Of a DNA stretch of 64,000 nucleotides, positions 8,181-16,637 are shown one piece after another. The stretch lies in the NCBI RefSeq assembly GCF_019042655.1, contig NZ_JAHPZO010000011.1, positions 1-64,000 of the forward strand. The letters run 5' to 3'. Within the stretch, counting starts at the first letter, position 1; the number at the start of each line of letters is the position of its first letter. The translations under genes and the position numbers were made by a program. The notes below the pieces were generated by a model that did not search any database, had not been told where the DNA came from, and was given only the letters and a program-made list of their open reading frames with translations. The DNA comes from Planococcus sp. CP5-4_YE. Lineage in GTDB: Bacteria > Bacillota > Bacilli > Bacillales_A > Planococcaceae.

Positions 8181-9023
8181 TTAATTTTCAAATAACTCAG
8201 GTTTAATACTATCAATTATTAATTTAATTTGAATATCGAACTTTGAACCTTTAAGTGTCTTCGCTTTAACTATATTATTAATATCGATATTCTTAGCACC
8301 AATAAAGTTAGCCTTTATAAACGACGAGTTGTCGAATTCTGCTTTATTTAAATCAGCACCTTTAAATATTGCACTTTTAAAATTTGAATTAATTAATCGT
8401 GCTTGCTTAAAATCAGTGTTAGTTAAATTGGCCCCTGTAAAGTTTGTCTTATCACAAAATATATATTTCATTTTTGCTTCATTCAATGAAGCACCGTTAA
8501 AGTTTACATTCTGCAGTTTTGCGCCTTTAAAATCTGATCCAGTTAATATGGCGCCCCGAAGCGTAGCGCCCTCTAGGACTGTTCCCATTAATTCGCTATT
8601 TATAATTTTTACATTCCTAAGATGAGCATCTTTTAAAAAGCACTTGGAAAGATTAATTTTAGTATGACCATTTTGGTTTAATCGATTTATATTAGCAACT
8701 ATCTTACTGGTCGCTTCTTCCCTAAACCAAAATCTAGTATCGTCGATATTACTATGATATTCTTCTATTTTCCTTTTCTCACTAATCCGGTTTGTAAAAT
8801 AATATAACATCACTCCAAGAATTAGAAAATCAAATACTGAGTTATGAAGATTCACTAAAAAACCTTCCCAAAAGGAAATTTCTCCATATATGCTTTTACG
8901 TATAATAATGGGGATATAATCATATAGAAGAGTAAGCGATATAGTTGTAATTGCTAAAAGGACAAAAAAAGAAACCATTAATGCTAATTCATTTTTAAAG
9001 ATCCACGAAAACACTTTTTTCAA
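8181..9023 (-). CDS. Membrane-anchored pentapeptide-repeat protein
   Basis: A 280-residue protein with two membrane segments near the N-terminus (about 13-35 and 60-85 from the chosen start). A charged linker follows, then roughly 25 consecutive pentapeptide repeats of the A(D/N)LXX type (for example ANLTN, ADLNK, AKLQN), which fold into a right-handed quadrilateral beta-helix. The TTG at 9023 is preferred because aaaggaag lies eight bases upstream; a GTG at 9044 would sit in front of that site. The gene is much more AT-rich than the chromosomal genes to its right and lies between an IS3 relic and a tRNA-like element. Its role is unknown. The fold often serves as a protein-interaction surface or DNA mimic. 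Confidence 0.8.
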   Translation of the reverse strand: MKKVFSWIFKNELALMVSFFVLLAITTISLTLLYDYIPIIIRKSIYGEISFWEGFLVNLHNSVFDFLILGVMLYYFTNRISEKRKIEEYHSNIDDTRFWFREEATSKIVANINRLNQNGHTKINLSKCFLKDAHLRNVKIINSELMGTVLEGATLRGAILTGSDFKGAKLQNVNFNGASLNEAKMKYIFCDKTNFTGANLTNTDFKQARLINSNFKSAIFKGADLNKAEFDNSSFIKANFIGAKNIDINNIVKAKTLKGSKFDIQIKLIIDSIKPELFEN

Positions 9024-9181
9024 TTGAAAAACTTCCTTTATCACAATAGATTTACTTCAACCCGATAATAGATAAAAATCTTTTGACACTAAGCTACTTA
9101 AAAATAAAAAAACCCCCAAAATAGACATTTGGTGGGCAATACAATATTTCATTTTTCTACATAAGAACAAAGCTAATGAAA

Positions 9182-9228
9182 CCTGCTTGTTTTAAAGAAT
9201 TACTAATTAATTCTTTAAAACAAGCAGG
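9182..9228. repeat. 21-bp perfect hairpin overlapping the tRNA-like 3' end
   Basis: Perfect inverted repeat: arms 9182-9202 and 9208-9228, loop ctaat. The right arm contains the acceptor 3' strand and half of the T stem of the tRNA-like gene, so the left arm is an inverted copy of the tRNA 3' end. Confidence 0.9.
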
Positions 9229-9290
9229 ACTCGAACCTGCAACCTTCTGAAATAGTTTCAGAACGCTCTAGCCAATTGAGCTATTGTTGT
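9216..9290 (-). tRNA. Degenerate tRNA-like gene, CTA in the anticodon loop
   Basis: On the minus strand a cloverleaf can be drawn. It has acceptor acaacaa / ttgtttt with one mismatch, D arm GCTC-aattggcta-GAGC, a TTCGAGT T loop on a GCAGG/CCTGC stem, and variable loop AGGTT. The anticodon arm is abnormal. The stem TCTGA/TCAGA encloses AACTATT with CTA at the anticodon position, but A instead of U at 33 and a pyrimidine at 37, and one extra base lies between the D and anticodon stems. No CCA is encoded. It may be a decayed or element-borne tRNA rather than a working amber-reading one. The D loop and variable loop do not fit pyrrolysine tRNA. Confidence 0.55.
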
Positions 9291-9680
9291 AATCATATTA
9301 TACATAACATACTAGATACATTTCAAGTATGTTTAATATTTTAAATTCTTTTGAAAGGAACAGGCTAGTTAATAAAATTTTTATGGTTTTTTAAATTTAA
9401 ACCTCATTTAGATCCAGTACGGTGAGCCGTACCACAAGTAAATGCGGTTATATCATTAAACAAACGCTATAAACGGTTCAATAAATGAAAACTATCAAAA
9501 GTAAATAAAGTTTTGGCCCATGGGATTTGCTGAACAAGGGTCTAAATTTCGTTATTTTGTTTGAATGCATTGATGATAAGATTAATATTAAGCTTATTAG
9601 AATCACTCAATAATTGAATTGGCTGGGTCGACTTTCTAAAAAAGCTATGTAATGATAAAGGGATGAATTTTAGCTTGAAT
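9291..9680. other. Intergenic, AT-rich, no gene seen
   Basis: About 390 bases of AT-rich sequence without a convincing gene. It contains one small palindrome, gtacgg-tgag-ccgtac, at about 9418-9433. It marks the right border of the mobile-element zone. Confidence 0.5.
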
Positions 9681-9719
9681 TTTCTCTTAAGAAGTTTTTA
9701 TCTATTGAGTTAAGAGAAA
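9681..9719 (+). promoter_or_regulatory. Leader hairpin upstream of the DUF1846 gene
   Basis: tttctcttaa / ttaagagaaa inverted repeat (10-bp arms, 19-base loop), ending 31 bases before the start codon. It could be an operator or an mRNA hairpin; no regulator is apparent. Confidence 0.35.
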
Positions 9720-9750
9720 GCTTTAAGCATAGAAAGTGGGACCAAAATTA

Positions 9751-11259
9751 ATGAAAAAAATTGGATTTGATTCGGAGAAATATTTGCAGGAACAATCAGC
9801 CTACATCCTGGAGCGGGTGCAGCAGTACGATAAACTTTACTTGGAATTTGGCGGGAAATTGATAGGCGACAAACATGCCAAGCGTGTGTTGCCTGGATTT
9901 GATGAAGATGCCAAAATCAAACTATTGCATACACTGAAAGAAAAGGCGGAAATCATTATCTGTGTCTATGCTGGAGACATCGAACGAAACAAAGTCCGTG
10001 AAGATTACGGCATCACTTATGACCAAGATGTCCTGCGCTTGATTGATGAATACCGGGCATACGGCATTTCTGTCAACAGTGTCTTGATCACCCGTTACCA
10101 GGGGCAGCCAACAGTCAAAGTATTTATGACTAAGCTTGAGAGAAGTGGAATTAACGTCTGTATTCACCGCGAAATCGAAGGTTATCCGGCAAACGTGGAG
10201 GCAGTACTTGGGGAAGAAGGATTTGCGACGAATCCTTATATTAAAACGACAAAACCAATCGTGGTAGTAACGGGCCCTGGCCCAGGAAGCGGAAAGCTTG
10301 CCACCTGCCTTAACCAAATGTACCACGAGAATAGACTTGGAAATGAAGTCGGCTATGCCAAGTTTGAGACTTTTCCAGTTTGGAACTTGCCGTTAAAGCA
10401 CCCAGTAAACATCGCTTATGAAGCGGCTACTGTCGATTTAAAAGACGTAAACATGATTGATAATTATCATTATGAAGCGTATGAGAAAGTAGCGGTCAAT
10501 TACAATCGTGATATTGAGACATTTCCTGTCATCAAACGGATCATTGAAAGAATCACCGGCAAAGAGTCTGTCTACAGCTCACCGACTGATATGGGGGTCA
10601 ATCGCCTGAAATCGGGCATCACGGATGATGGCGTTGTCCAGGAAGCTGCCAAGCAGGAAATCATTCGGCGCAGTTTCATCGTAGAGAACGATTATAAAAA
10701 AGGGCTTGCCGATGAAGACAGTGTACGCCACATGCAAGTGATTCTAGAAGAGACCGGTTTAAAAAAAGAGGATCGGGCACCTGTATGGCCTGCGCGTAAT
10801 TATGCGAAAGAAGTCCAAGCACAAATTGACAGCACGAATTTACAAGCCGTCATTGCGATAGAACTGCCTAATGGCGAGATGATCACCGGTCGAACGACCA
10901 CTTTGATGGATGCTTCGGCAGCCGCGATTTTGAATGGGTTAAAGAAATTGACCAATATTTCCGATGAAATTGATTTGTTGTCGCCGGTGATTTTACAGAC
11001 GATTCAACGCTTGAAAACCGATGACTTGAATAGCCGCGTCCCGACATTAAGCGCCAATGAAGTGCTCATTGCACTGGCAATCAGTGCGGTCACGAATCCT
11101 ACTTCAGAGCTGGCTTATAAGCAATTGCCACATTTAAAAGACACCCAAGCTCATTCTACGGTTATATTGAACAGAGAAAACGAACAGACCTTTAAGAAGC
11201 TTGGAATCGACATCACCAATGATCCGGTATATCCAACTGAGAACCTGTATTACAATTAA
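9751..11259 (+). CDS. DUF1846 (UPF0371) family protein
   Basis: A 502-residue member of the DUF1846 family, a cytosolic protein widespread in Bacillota whose biochemical role is not settled. Family hallmarks are the N-terminus [15 protein letters not shown], the LYLEFGGKL and [12 protein letters not shown] blocks, and a glycine-rich [13 protein letters not shown] segment (about 175-187) that looks like a nucleotide- or phosphate-binding loop. The ATG at 9751 is chosen because it gives the conserved N-terminus; a GTG five codons upstream would add non-conserved residues. It stands alone and is followed by a strong terminator. Confidence 0.88.
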   Translation: MKKIGFDSEKYLQEQSAYILERVQQYDKLYLEFGGKLIGDKHAKRVLPGFDEDAKIKLLHTLKEKAEIIICVYAGDIERNKVREDYGITYDQDVLRLIDEYRAYGISVNSVLITRYQGQPTVKVFMTKLERSGINVCIHREIEGYPANVEAVLGEEGFATNPYIKTTKPIVVVTGPGPGSGKLATCLNQMYHENRLGNEVGYAKFETFPVWNLPLKHPVNIAYEAATVDLKDVNMIDNYHYEAYEKVAVNYNRDIETFPVIKRIIERITGKESVYSSPTDMGVNRLKSGITDDGVVQEAAKQEIIRRSFIVENDYKKGLADEDSVRHMQVILEETGLKKEDRAPVWPARNYAKEVQAQIDSTNLQAVIAIELPNGEMITGRTTTLMDASAAAILNGLKKLTNISDEIDLLSPVILQTIQRLKTDDLNSRVPTLSANEVLIALAISAVTNPTSELAYKQLPHLKDTQAHSTVILNRENEQTFKKLGIDITNDPVYPTENLYYN

Positions 11260-11335
11260 ATTTTAGAAAATACCTGTCTTTTTCTTCTTACATAGAAGCC
11301 TGAGGCGGATGTAGTTTCCTTTATCGCGTTTATTG

Positions 11336-11377
11336 AAAAGGTTCATTCTTCTTTTAATGAGAAGAATGAACCTTTTT
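11336..11377 (+). terminator. Terminator after the DUF1846 gene
   Basis: aaaggttcattcttct / agaagaatgaaccttt stem followed by T residues. Confidence 0.85.
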
Positions 11378-11476
11378 GCTTTATTAAATTAATCGAGTGC
11401 TACTTGTGAAAGACTGTAAAAAATAAATTTGTTTCATCCGACAGGAAAATAATCTTATTCTGTTTCCTAAGTCTAT

Positions 11477-12226
11477 TTATTTTAACGAGTAGCCGCCATC
11501 TACAACGATTTCTGCACCGTTTATATAAGATGCTTTGTCTGAAGCCAAGAAAAGCACGACTTCCGCGATCTCACTAGGTTTCCCATAATTTCCTCTAGGA
11601 TGCCCTTGTGATTGCTTGTCATAATTTTCTTTCCCGCCGTATGCTTTGATGGCCAGGTCAGTTTCTGTTGGGCCAGGGGAGATGCAGTTGACGCGGATGC
11701 CTTGATTCGCAAAACGAAGGGCCGAGCTTTGGGTCATCGCGACGACGGCTGCTTTAGTGCCACTATAAGCTGGCAGCATCGGATTGACTTTATCGTTTCC
11801 GAGGATCGCGGCATTATTAATCACGACGCCATGTTTTTGCTTGCCCATCACGGCTAAGGCATATTTCATGTAGAGAAAAATCGCTGTTTGATTGACGGCA
11901 ATCAACTGATTCCAGTCATCCAGTTTTACGCGAGACAAGGGTCCCATTCCGGTAGAGAGAACGCCGGCGTTGTTGAAGAGGATGTCGATTGTCTGTCCTT
12001 CAGTTTCAAGTGTGTTAAAAAAGTTTTCGATTTCTTCCGGATTTTTGTTATCCACTTGGTGAAAGTGAGCGTTTCCATCGCAGTCACTCTCGACTTGTGC
12101 GCCTTTGTCACTGTCTCTTCCCGTAAAGTGAACGCTAGCGCCTTCTTTGCAAAAGAACCGAACTACTTCCTTGCCAATTCCATCCGTTCCACCATTTACA
12201 ATGACCACTTTGTCTTCGAACATCAT
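11477..12226 (-). CDS. Short-chain dehydrogenase/reductase (SDR)
   Basis: A classical SDR oxidoreductase of about 250 residues with a Rossmann fold. The NAD(P) glycine motif is GGTDGIGK (about 11-18), NNAG is at about 87, the catalytic YSGTK (YxxxK) at about 150, and the cofactor motif ISPGPTETD follows. The C-terminal YINGAEIVVDGGYS is typical. Residue numbers count from the ATG at 12226, chosen because ggaggagatcag directly precedes it; an upstream frame start lacks a ribosome site. The substrate cannot be told from sequence. It is monocistronic and divergent from the acetyltransferase at 12348. Confidence 0.88.
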   Translation of the reverse strand: MMFEDKVVIVNGGTDGIGKEVVRFFCKEGASVHFTGRDSDKGAQVESDCDGNAHFHQVDNKNPEEIENFFNTLETEGQTIDILFNNAGVLSTGMGPLSRVKLDDWNQLIAVNQTAIFLYMKYALAVMGKQKHGVVINNAAILGNDKVNPMLPAYSGTKAAVVAMTQSSALRFANQGIRVNCISPGPTETDLAIKAYGGKENYDKQSQGHPRGNYGKPSEIAEVVLFLASDKASYINGAEIVVDGGYSLK

Positions 12227-12347
12227 CTGATCTCCTCCAAATATCATAGTAAATTCTGTATAATCAGTATATAGCAATCGCTTCGCTAGAGGAAATTTAG
12301 ATACCCATCACTTAGACGGTAATGAAAACGAAAAAGGGGGAGAAGGC

Positions 12348-13139
12348 ATGGAGTTAGAAAAGCAGATAGAGGAGCTGGACTTTGCGTTATTGCAGTCTTT
12401 CTCCACCAAGCACGACCGGCCTTGGGGTACATTGTTCAGCAACCCTAAGCAGCCGGATTATTATGACGCCAATCATGCTTATGTGAACAGGCCACCCGAT
12501 GAGCCTGGCCATGTGATCAGTGAAGTCGTTTCGTTTTACCGAGCCTCAGGAATTACGCCCAGGTTTTATTTAGGGAATATAGAGTCATTGACCTCCTTTA
12601 TGGAGATATTGAAAGAAAGTGGGTTTCAGATCGAACAGTTTTCACAGCCGATTCAATTGTGGAATCAGCAACTTGCTCCGATTCCAGTTAATGAACACAT
12701 TGTCATCGAGAAAGTGACCAGCCTGAATTACGATGAGGCTTTATCCGTAGAATGCCAAATTGAAGAGTTCGGCGGGAAAGCGGTGCGCGAAAAAGTGTTT
12801 GAGACGGAATTCAACGATCCGCGCTACCGCCATTACGTTTTGAAATACGATGGCGTCCCGTGTTCTTCTGCCTGCTTGTTTGTCCACGGAACTCAGGGAA
12901 GAGTTGAAAGTGTTGCGACCATTGAGGCTTACAGAGGAAAAGGGTTAATCGGCGCGTTGCTCGAATACATACAAAAGGAAGCGCAAGCGATGGAGCTAGA
13001 AAAACTATGGGTGCATCCAATTAACGAACGGGTCGAAAAAGTGTATGCCCGCTCTGGATTCGAGACCGTCTTGAATATGCAGACGGGCCATGCGTTCTTG
13101 GATGGCAAAAGCATCAAAGAGGTACAAGCGCGCTCATAA
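12348..13139 (+). CDS. GNAT-family N-acetyltransferase (263 aa)
   Basis: Predicted acetyl-CoA-dependent acetyltransferase. The C-terminal half (about 115-255) is the GNAT domain, with motif A visible as VESVATIEAYRGKGLIGALL (about 184-203) and HPINERVEKVYARSGFE (about 223-239) forming the end of the fold. The N-terminal 110 residues are a divergent, probably GNAT-like, half domain. The ATG follows aaaagggggagaaggc. The next gene is another acetyltransferase 59 bp downstream, so the two may be cotranscribed. The substrate is unknown. Confidence 0.82.
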   Translation: MELEKQIEELDFALLQSFSTKHDRPWGTLFSNPKQPDYYDANHAYVNRPPDEPGHVISEVVSFYRASGITPRFYLGNIESLTSFMEILKESGFQIEQFSQPIQLWNQQLAPIPVNEHIVIEKVTSLNYDEALSVECQIEEFGGKAVREKVFETEFNDPRYRHYVLKYDGVPCSSACLFVHGTQGRVESVATIEAYRGKGLIGALLEYIQKEAQAMELEKLWVHPINERVEKVYARSGFETVLNMQTGHAFLDGKSIKEVQARS

Positions 13140-13198
13140 GCGATGGAGGACCGCGATGGTTCTAAATACCGGCAAGTCCATGAGGAGGAACGCAATAG

Positions 13199-13675
13199 AT
13201 GCAGAAATCATCTATCTTTGAGTCGGAAAGGTGCTATATCAGGCCTTTTATTGAAAGTGATTTGGACGCTTTTATTACGTACCGCAATAACCCCGAATGG
13301 ATGGAATTTCAATATTTTAAGGGCTTGACCCGAGAACAATATATAGAAGTTTTATTAAGAGAGCCATCAGTGGAAAAGGGTGCCCAATTGGCGATCATCC
13401 ATAAAGCCGACGAGTCTCTGATTGGGGATGTGTTTGTGAAAAAGGAAGCCGAGGCTTGTTGGATTGGCTATACCATCAACCCGATTTTTAAAAGGCAAGG
13501 CTATGCTTATGAAACGGTCCAAGCCATGATTCACTGGATCCGGCAGGCATATCCCGGACTTACCATTAAAGCCGGAACCTCTCCTGAAAACCAGGCTTCC
13601 ATTCAGTTGCTTAAAAAGCTGGAGTTTACGCCTGCTGGAATGGAAGATGGGGAACTTATTTTTCAATATGTGTAA
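13199..13675 (+). CDS. GNAT acetyltransferase, RimJ/RimL type
   Basis: A 158-residue acetyltransferase of the RimJ/RimL-like group (SERCYIRPF start, YRNNPEWMEFQ, then WIGYTINPIFKRQGYAYETVQAM as the acetyl-CoA-binding block at about 90-112). KAGTSPENQASIQLLKKLEF near the end is the usual last helix. The ATG follows gaggaggaacgcaatag. Enzymes of this type acetylate protein N-termini or small amines; the target here cannot be inferred. It probably forms a short operon with 12348-13139. Confidence 0.85.
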   Translation: MQKSSIFESERCYIRPFIESDLDAFITYRNNPEWMEFQYFKGLTREQYIEVLLREPSVEKGAQLAIIHKADESLIGDVFVKKEAEACWIGYTINPIFKRQGYAYETVQAMIHWIRQAYPGLTIKAGTSPENQASIQLLKKLEFTPAGMEDGELIFQYV

Positions 13676-13737
13676 TAAATCTTTTTTTGGTCTACCATAG
13701 AGAGAGCAAGGAATTAGATATGTGGGGGAACTAAACG

Positions 13738-14337
13738 ATGAAAAAACTGGTTGTAATTTTATTCTTTGTATTAATTATAGGGGCAGCTGCTGGCTATGCA
13801 TTTTCACAAACCAATTTATTTGGGGTCGCCACTAACAGCAGTTCCGACGCTTCCTTGGTGAAGGATCAAATAGTAAAAATTGCAGAATTGGCATCACTTG
13901 AGTATGAATATAGCAATGTCATAGTCAGTGAGACGGGTAAGAACATTTCCTTGCCTGGGGTATCGGATATTAAATTTGCAGAAGCGATCAGATTAATTGA
14001 ATACGATGGGTATATAAAAGCGGGATCCAAAGCCTCGGAAATCGAAACTTCATACGACGAGAGCACAAAGCAATTGGTCGTGAGAGTACCGAAAGCAGAG
14101 ATACTTGAGAATGTCGCGGACACTGAAAACATGGAAATAAGAGACATTAAAGACGAGTTGTTCTCGGATTATCCTTCTCAAAAAATCATAGAAGATATAA
14201 ATACCGAAAAAGAGAAACTTGAAAAAGAGAAAATCGAACAAGGGTTTTTGGAAGAAGCAGACAACAACACCGAAGAGATTTTAACGGCACTGCTTGAAAC
14301 TCCTGCGTATGAAGAAGTAATCATCGAATTTTATTAA
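13738..14337 (+). CDS. DUF4230 membrane-anchored protein
   Basis: A 199-residue protein with one N-terminal membrane segment (about 4-22) and an extracytoplasmic domain matching DUF4230. That family is common in Bacillota and Bacteroidota and has no assigned function. A YSNVIV...SLPG stretch is followed by a KAGSKASEIETSYDE segment and a LVVRVPKAEIL strand. The second half (about 155-185) is a charged helix rich in Glu and Lys. The ATG follows gtgggggaactaaacg. It stands alone with a terminator downstream. Confidence 0.78.
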   Translation: MKKLVVILFFVLIIGAAAGYAFSQTNLFGVATNSSSDASLVKDQIVKIAELASLEYEYSNVIVSETGKNISLPGVSDIKFAEAIRLIEYDGYIKAGSKASEIETSYDESTKQLVVRVPKAEILENVADTENMEIRDIKDELFSDYPSQKIIEDINTEKEKLEKEKIEQGFLEEADNNTEEILTALLETPAYEEVIIEFY

Positions 14338-14348
14338 TGCATATAATC

Positions 14349-14385
14349 ACAAGCCATCAAGGTTCCTGACTTTGATGGCTTGTTG
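14349..14385. terminator. Terminator after the DUF4230 gene
   Basis: acaagccatcaa / ttgatggcttgt perfect stem. The following T tract is weak. Confidence 0.7.
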
Positions 14386-14493
14386 CATGGAGTGATTGTT
14401 GAGTAATCAATAGAGACATTCGCTATCATTTCACCTAAAGCCCCGACTAGCGTAAAATCAAAACCAACAGATGAGAAAAGGTGGTTTTCAGGG

Positions 14494-15459
14494 ATGGCCA
14501 AATTACCGATCATGATTGATACAGACCCGGGGATTGACGATGCGATGATGCTGACGTTGGCGTTCGCGCATGAGGAGTTCTTTGATGTGCGCTTGGTGAC
14601 GACCTGTTCGGGAAATATTTCGCAGGATAAGACCAATTACAATGCACGCACGTTCTTGAGTTACATCGGGGCGGATGTGGAAGTGGCGCGCGGTTTGGAG
14701 CAGCCGATGTTCCGCGAGCTCGAGATGGCGGAAGAGATCCACGGGGAGAGCGGGTTCGGGAATGTTGAGTTTCCGCCTCCGACTTTGCCGGTGAGCGAAC
14801 GTCCAGCTATTGCCGCAATGCGGGAAACTTTGCTTTTGAGCGAGGAGAAAATGACCATCGTGGCGACTGGCCCATTGACGAATGTGGCGGCGTTATTATT
14901 GGCGCATCCGGAAGTGAAGCCGAAAATCGAGCGCATTTCGTGGATGGGCGGAGCGGCAGTCGGCGGCAATATGTCGCCGTCCGCTGAATTCAATGCCTAT
15001 GTCGACCCGCATGCGGTGGAAATCGTCTTCCGCTCGGGAGTTCCGGTCGTCATGAGTGGCTTGGATGTGACCCATAAAGCATTTGTCACGCTGGAGGAAG
15101 CGAAAGGTATTTTGGCTATTGGTACCGAATTTGCTAAGAAGGCATATGGTCTCGTTACGCATTATTTGGATGTCATCAAGAGAACGCCTTTTCACGAAGA
15201 CAACTATGATCAAGTGCTGCATTTCCATGATGTCTGCGCGGTTATGTATTTATTGAGACCGAAATTGTTTGAAGGGCAGGATTGTTTTGTGGAAGCATCG
15301 CTCGAAGGCATTACGGCGGGCGCCACAGTGGTTGATTTCACGAACCGGACAGGCAAAAAGCCGAATGTCCATGTGCTGCATAGCGTGGATCGCGAAGCGT
15401 TCGTTGAGGAGTTTGTAAAAGCGGTAAAAGTTATTTCGGATCGCGTGGAATCTCGTTGA
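14494..15459 (+). CDS. Inosine/uridine-preferring nucleoside hydrolase
   Basis: A 321-residue nucleoside hydrolase that splits ribonucleosides into base and ribose for salvage. The calcium-binding signature DTDPGIDDA is at 9-17. ATGPLTNVA (about 129) and the WMGGA block (about 150) are also present, as is the late HDVCAVMYL with the active-site His/Asp (about 247). Full family length. The ATG at 14494 follows aaaggtggttttcaggg. It is followed 42 bp later by an NAD(P)-binding protein, possibly in the same transcript. Confidence 0.9.
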   Translation: MAKLPIMIDTDPGIDDAMMLTLAFAHEEFFDVRLVTTCSGNISQDKTNYNARTFLSYIGADVEVARGLEQPMFRELEMAEEIHGESGFGNVEFPPPTLPVSERPAIAAMRETLLLSEEKMTIVATGPLTNVAALLLAHPEVKPKIERISWMGGAAVGGNMSPSAEFNAYVDPHAVEIVFRSGVPVVMSGLDVTHKAFVTLEEAKGILAIGTEFAKKAYGLVTHYLDVIKRTPFHEDNYDQVLHFHDVCAVMYLLRPKLFEGQDCFVEASLEGITAGATVVDFTNRTGKKPNVHVLHSVDREAFVEEFVKAVKVISDRVESR

Positions 15460-15501
15460 TTTGATAGCTCGACAACTCATAAGAAAGCAAGGTGAAGCGT
15501 G

Positions 15502-16119
15502 ATGAAAATTATCGTATTCGGTGCAACGGGCGGCGTGGGCCGATCAGTCGTCAAGCAAGCATTGGAACAAGGTTATGAAGTGACGGCGTTTGTGCGGACA
15601 CCGGACAAATTGAAAGTGACAGGCGACAAACTAACGGTGGTGCAGGGAGATGCGTTCCACGTGGAACAAGTCGCCGCAGCGATTGCCGGCCATGACGCAG
15701 TGGTATCGTGTTTGGGTTCGAATCAAGGTATGAAAAAGTCGAAGGATCTGCGAACGATGGCGAAAAATATCGTGGCGGGTATGCAGCAGCATGGCGTCAA
15801 GCGCATCGTTTACACGGCATCGGCAGGAATTAACGATGAACTTCCGGGCATAGGCGGCAAAGTGATGATGGGTGTGCTCAAGCAGGTGCTAATCGATCAC
15901 CGCGCCGCTGTCGATGCCATTCAAGAGGCTGGACTAACCTATACAATCGTCCGGCCGATGGGATTGACCAATGATTCCCTTAGCGGGCAGTACCGGGAGT
16001 CAGAACAAGGCGTGCCGGGTAAATCAAAGACCATTCCACGTGCCGACGTGGCGCATTTTATTTTGAAAGCGCTGGGAGATGCAGCGTATGAAAACAAGTC
16101 GATCGGGATTGCGACGTGA
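15502..16119 (+). CDS. NAD(P)-binding atypical SDR (NmrA-like)
   Basis: A 205-residue Rossmann-fold protein of the atypical SDR group. The N-terminal KIIVFGATGGVGRSVVKQAL is the cofactor loop; VVSCLGSNQ, RIVYTASAGI and YTIVRPMGL follow in the usual order. Such proteins act as flavin/biliverdin-type reductases or redox sensors, and the precise role is unknown. The ATG at 15502 is preferred over the GTG just before it because the aaggtgaagc site is better spaced. No terminator is obvious; a dispersed repeat begins about 100 bp downstream. Confidence 0.8.
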   Translation: MKIIVFGATGGVGRSVVKQALEQGYEVTAFVRTPDKLKVTGDKLTVVQGDAFHVEQVAAAIAGHDAVVSCLGSNQGMKKSKDLRTMAKNIVAGMQQHGVKRIVYTASAGINDELPGIGGKVMMGVLKQVLIDHRAAVDAIQEAGLTYTIVRPMGLTNDSLSGQYRESEQGVPGKSKTIPRADVAHFILKALGDAAYENKSIGIAT

Positions 16120-16221
16120 ATCATGAGGTGGCTTTCAGAGGGTGGAATAGGTTTTAATCTGCTATAAGTAAAAAAGAGATTAGCTTTGCGACATTAAATA
16201 ATCAATGACCTGTCTCAGTAT

Positions 16222-16479
16222 TTGGAGAAGCGTTTGCTCGTAACCCCTTCTGCTCAATAATGCTGCGCATTACTTCGCAAAGATAAGGTCGAACTACGTG
16301 AGACCTTATCTTTCCTGTGGGACTAGCGGGTTTGAGAGACCCCGCAGGCAATGAGTGAGCGAAGCTTCGCTGAGCACATTCATTTGCGACGCATCTGCTT
16401 GCAGATGTGGGAGCAACGGTTTTAGTGACGAGGAGGCTCGATTCCCGCCCCACGGAAAGCGAGCGATAAGCTTCGGAAA
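16222..16479 (-). repeat. Dispersed intergenic repeat, copy 1 (long form)
   Basis: About 258 bp of non-coding sequence, an inverted copy of 21845-22109. Shared blocks include the ends ggagaagcgtttgctcg and ctttccgtgg (here as the reverse complement), a ccccgca/tgcgggg block and a catctgc-gcagatg palindrome. The same ends bound the shorter copy at 30578. Confidence 0.8.
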
Positions 16480-16508
16480 ATACGATTAACTAGAGTATCT
16501 CGATAAGT

Positions 16509-16542
16509 AAAGCAGCCGCATTCTTCCTGCGGCTGCTTTTTT
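16509..16542 (+). terminator. Intrinsic terminator
   Basis: aaagcagccgca / tgcggctgcttttt stem followed by six T. It separates repeat copy 1 from the sensor kinase gene. Confidence 0.85.
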
Positions 16543-16637
16543 AGTTCATTCCCCCGATTTTCTTTAGAGCGGATTTTAGCTTATAGTAGAAACATCTGTT
16601 TACAAGAATTTTTCCGCAGTAAAGAATGAGGTGCATC

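Noticed and set aside
9216-9290. Pyrrolysine-type tRNA because of the CTA anticodon
   Set aside because: The D loop is of normal size with GG, the variable loop is of ordinary length, and no pyl genes are present. The anticodon loop itself is malformed.
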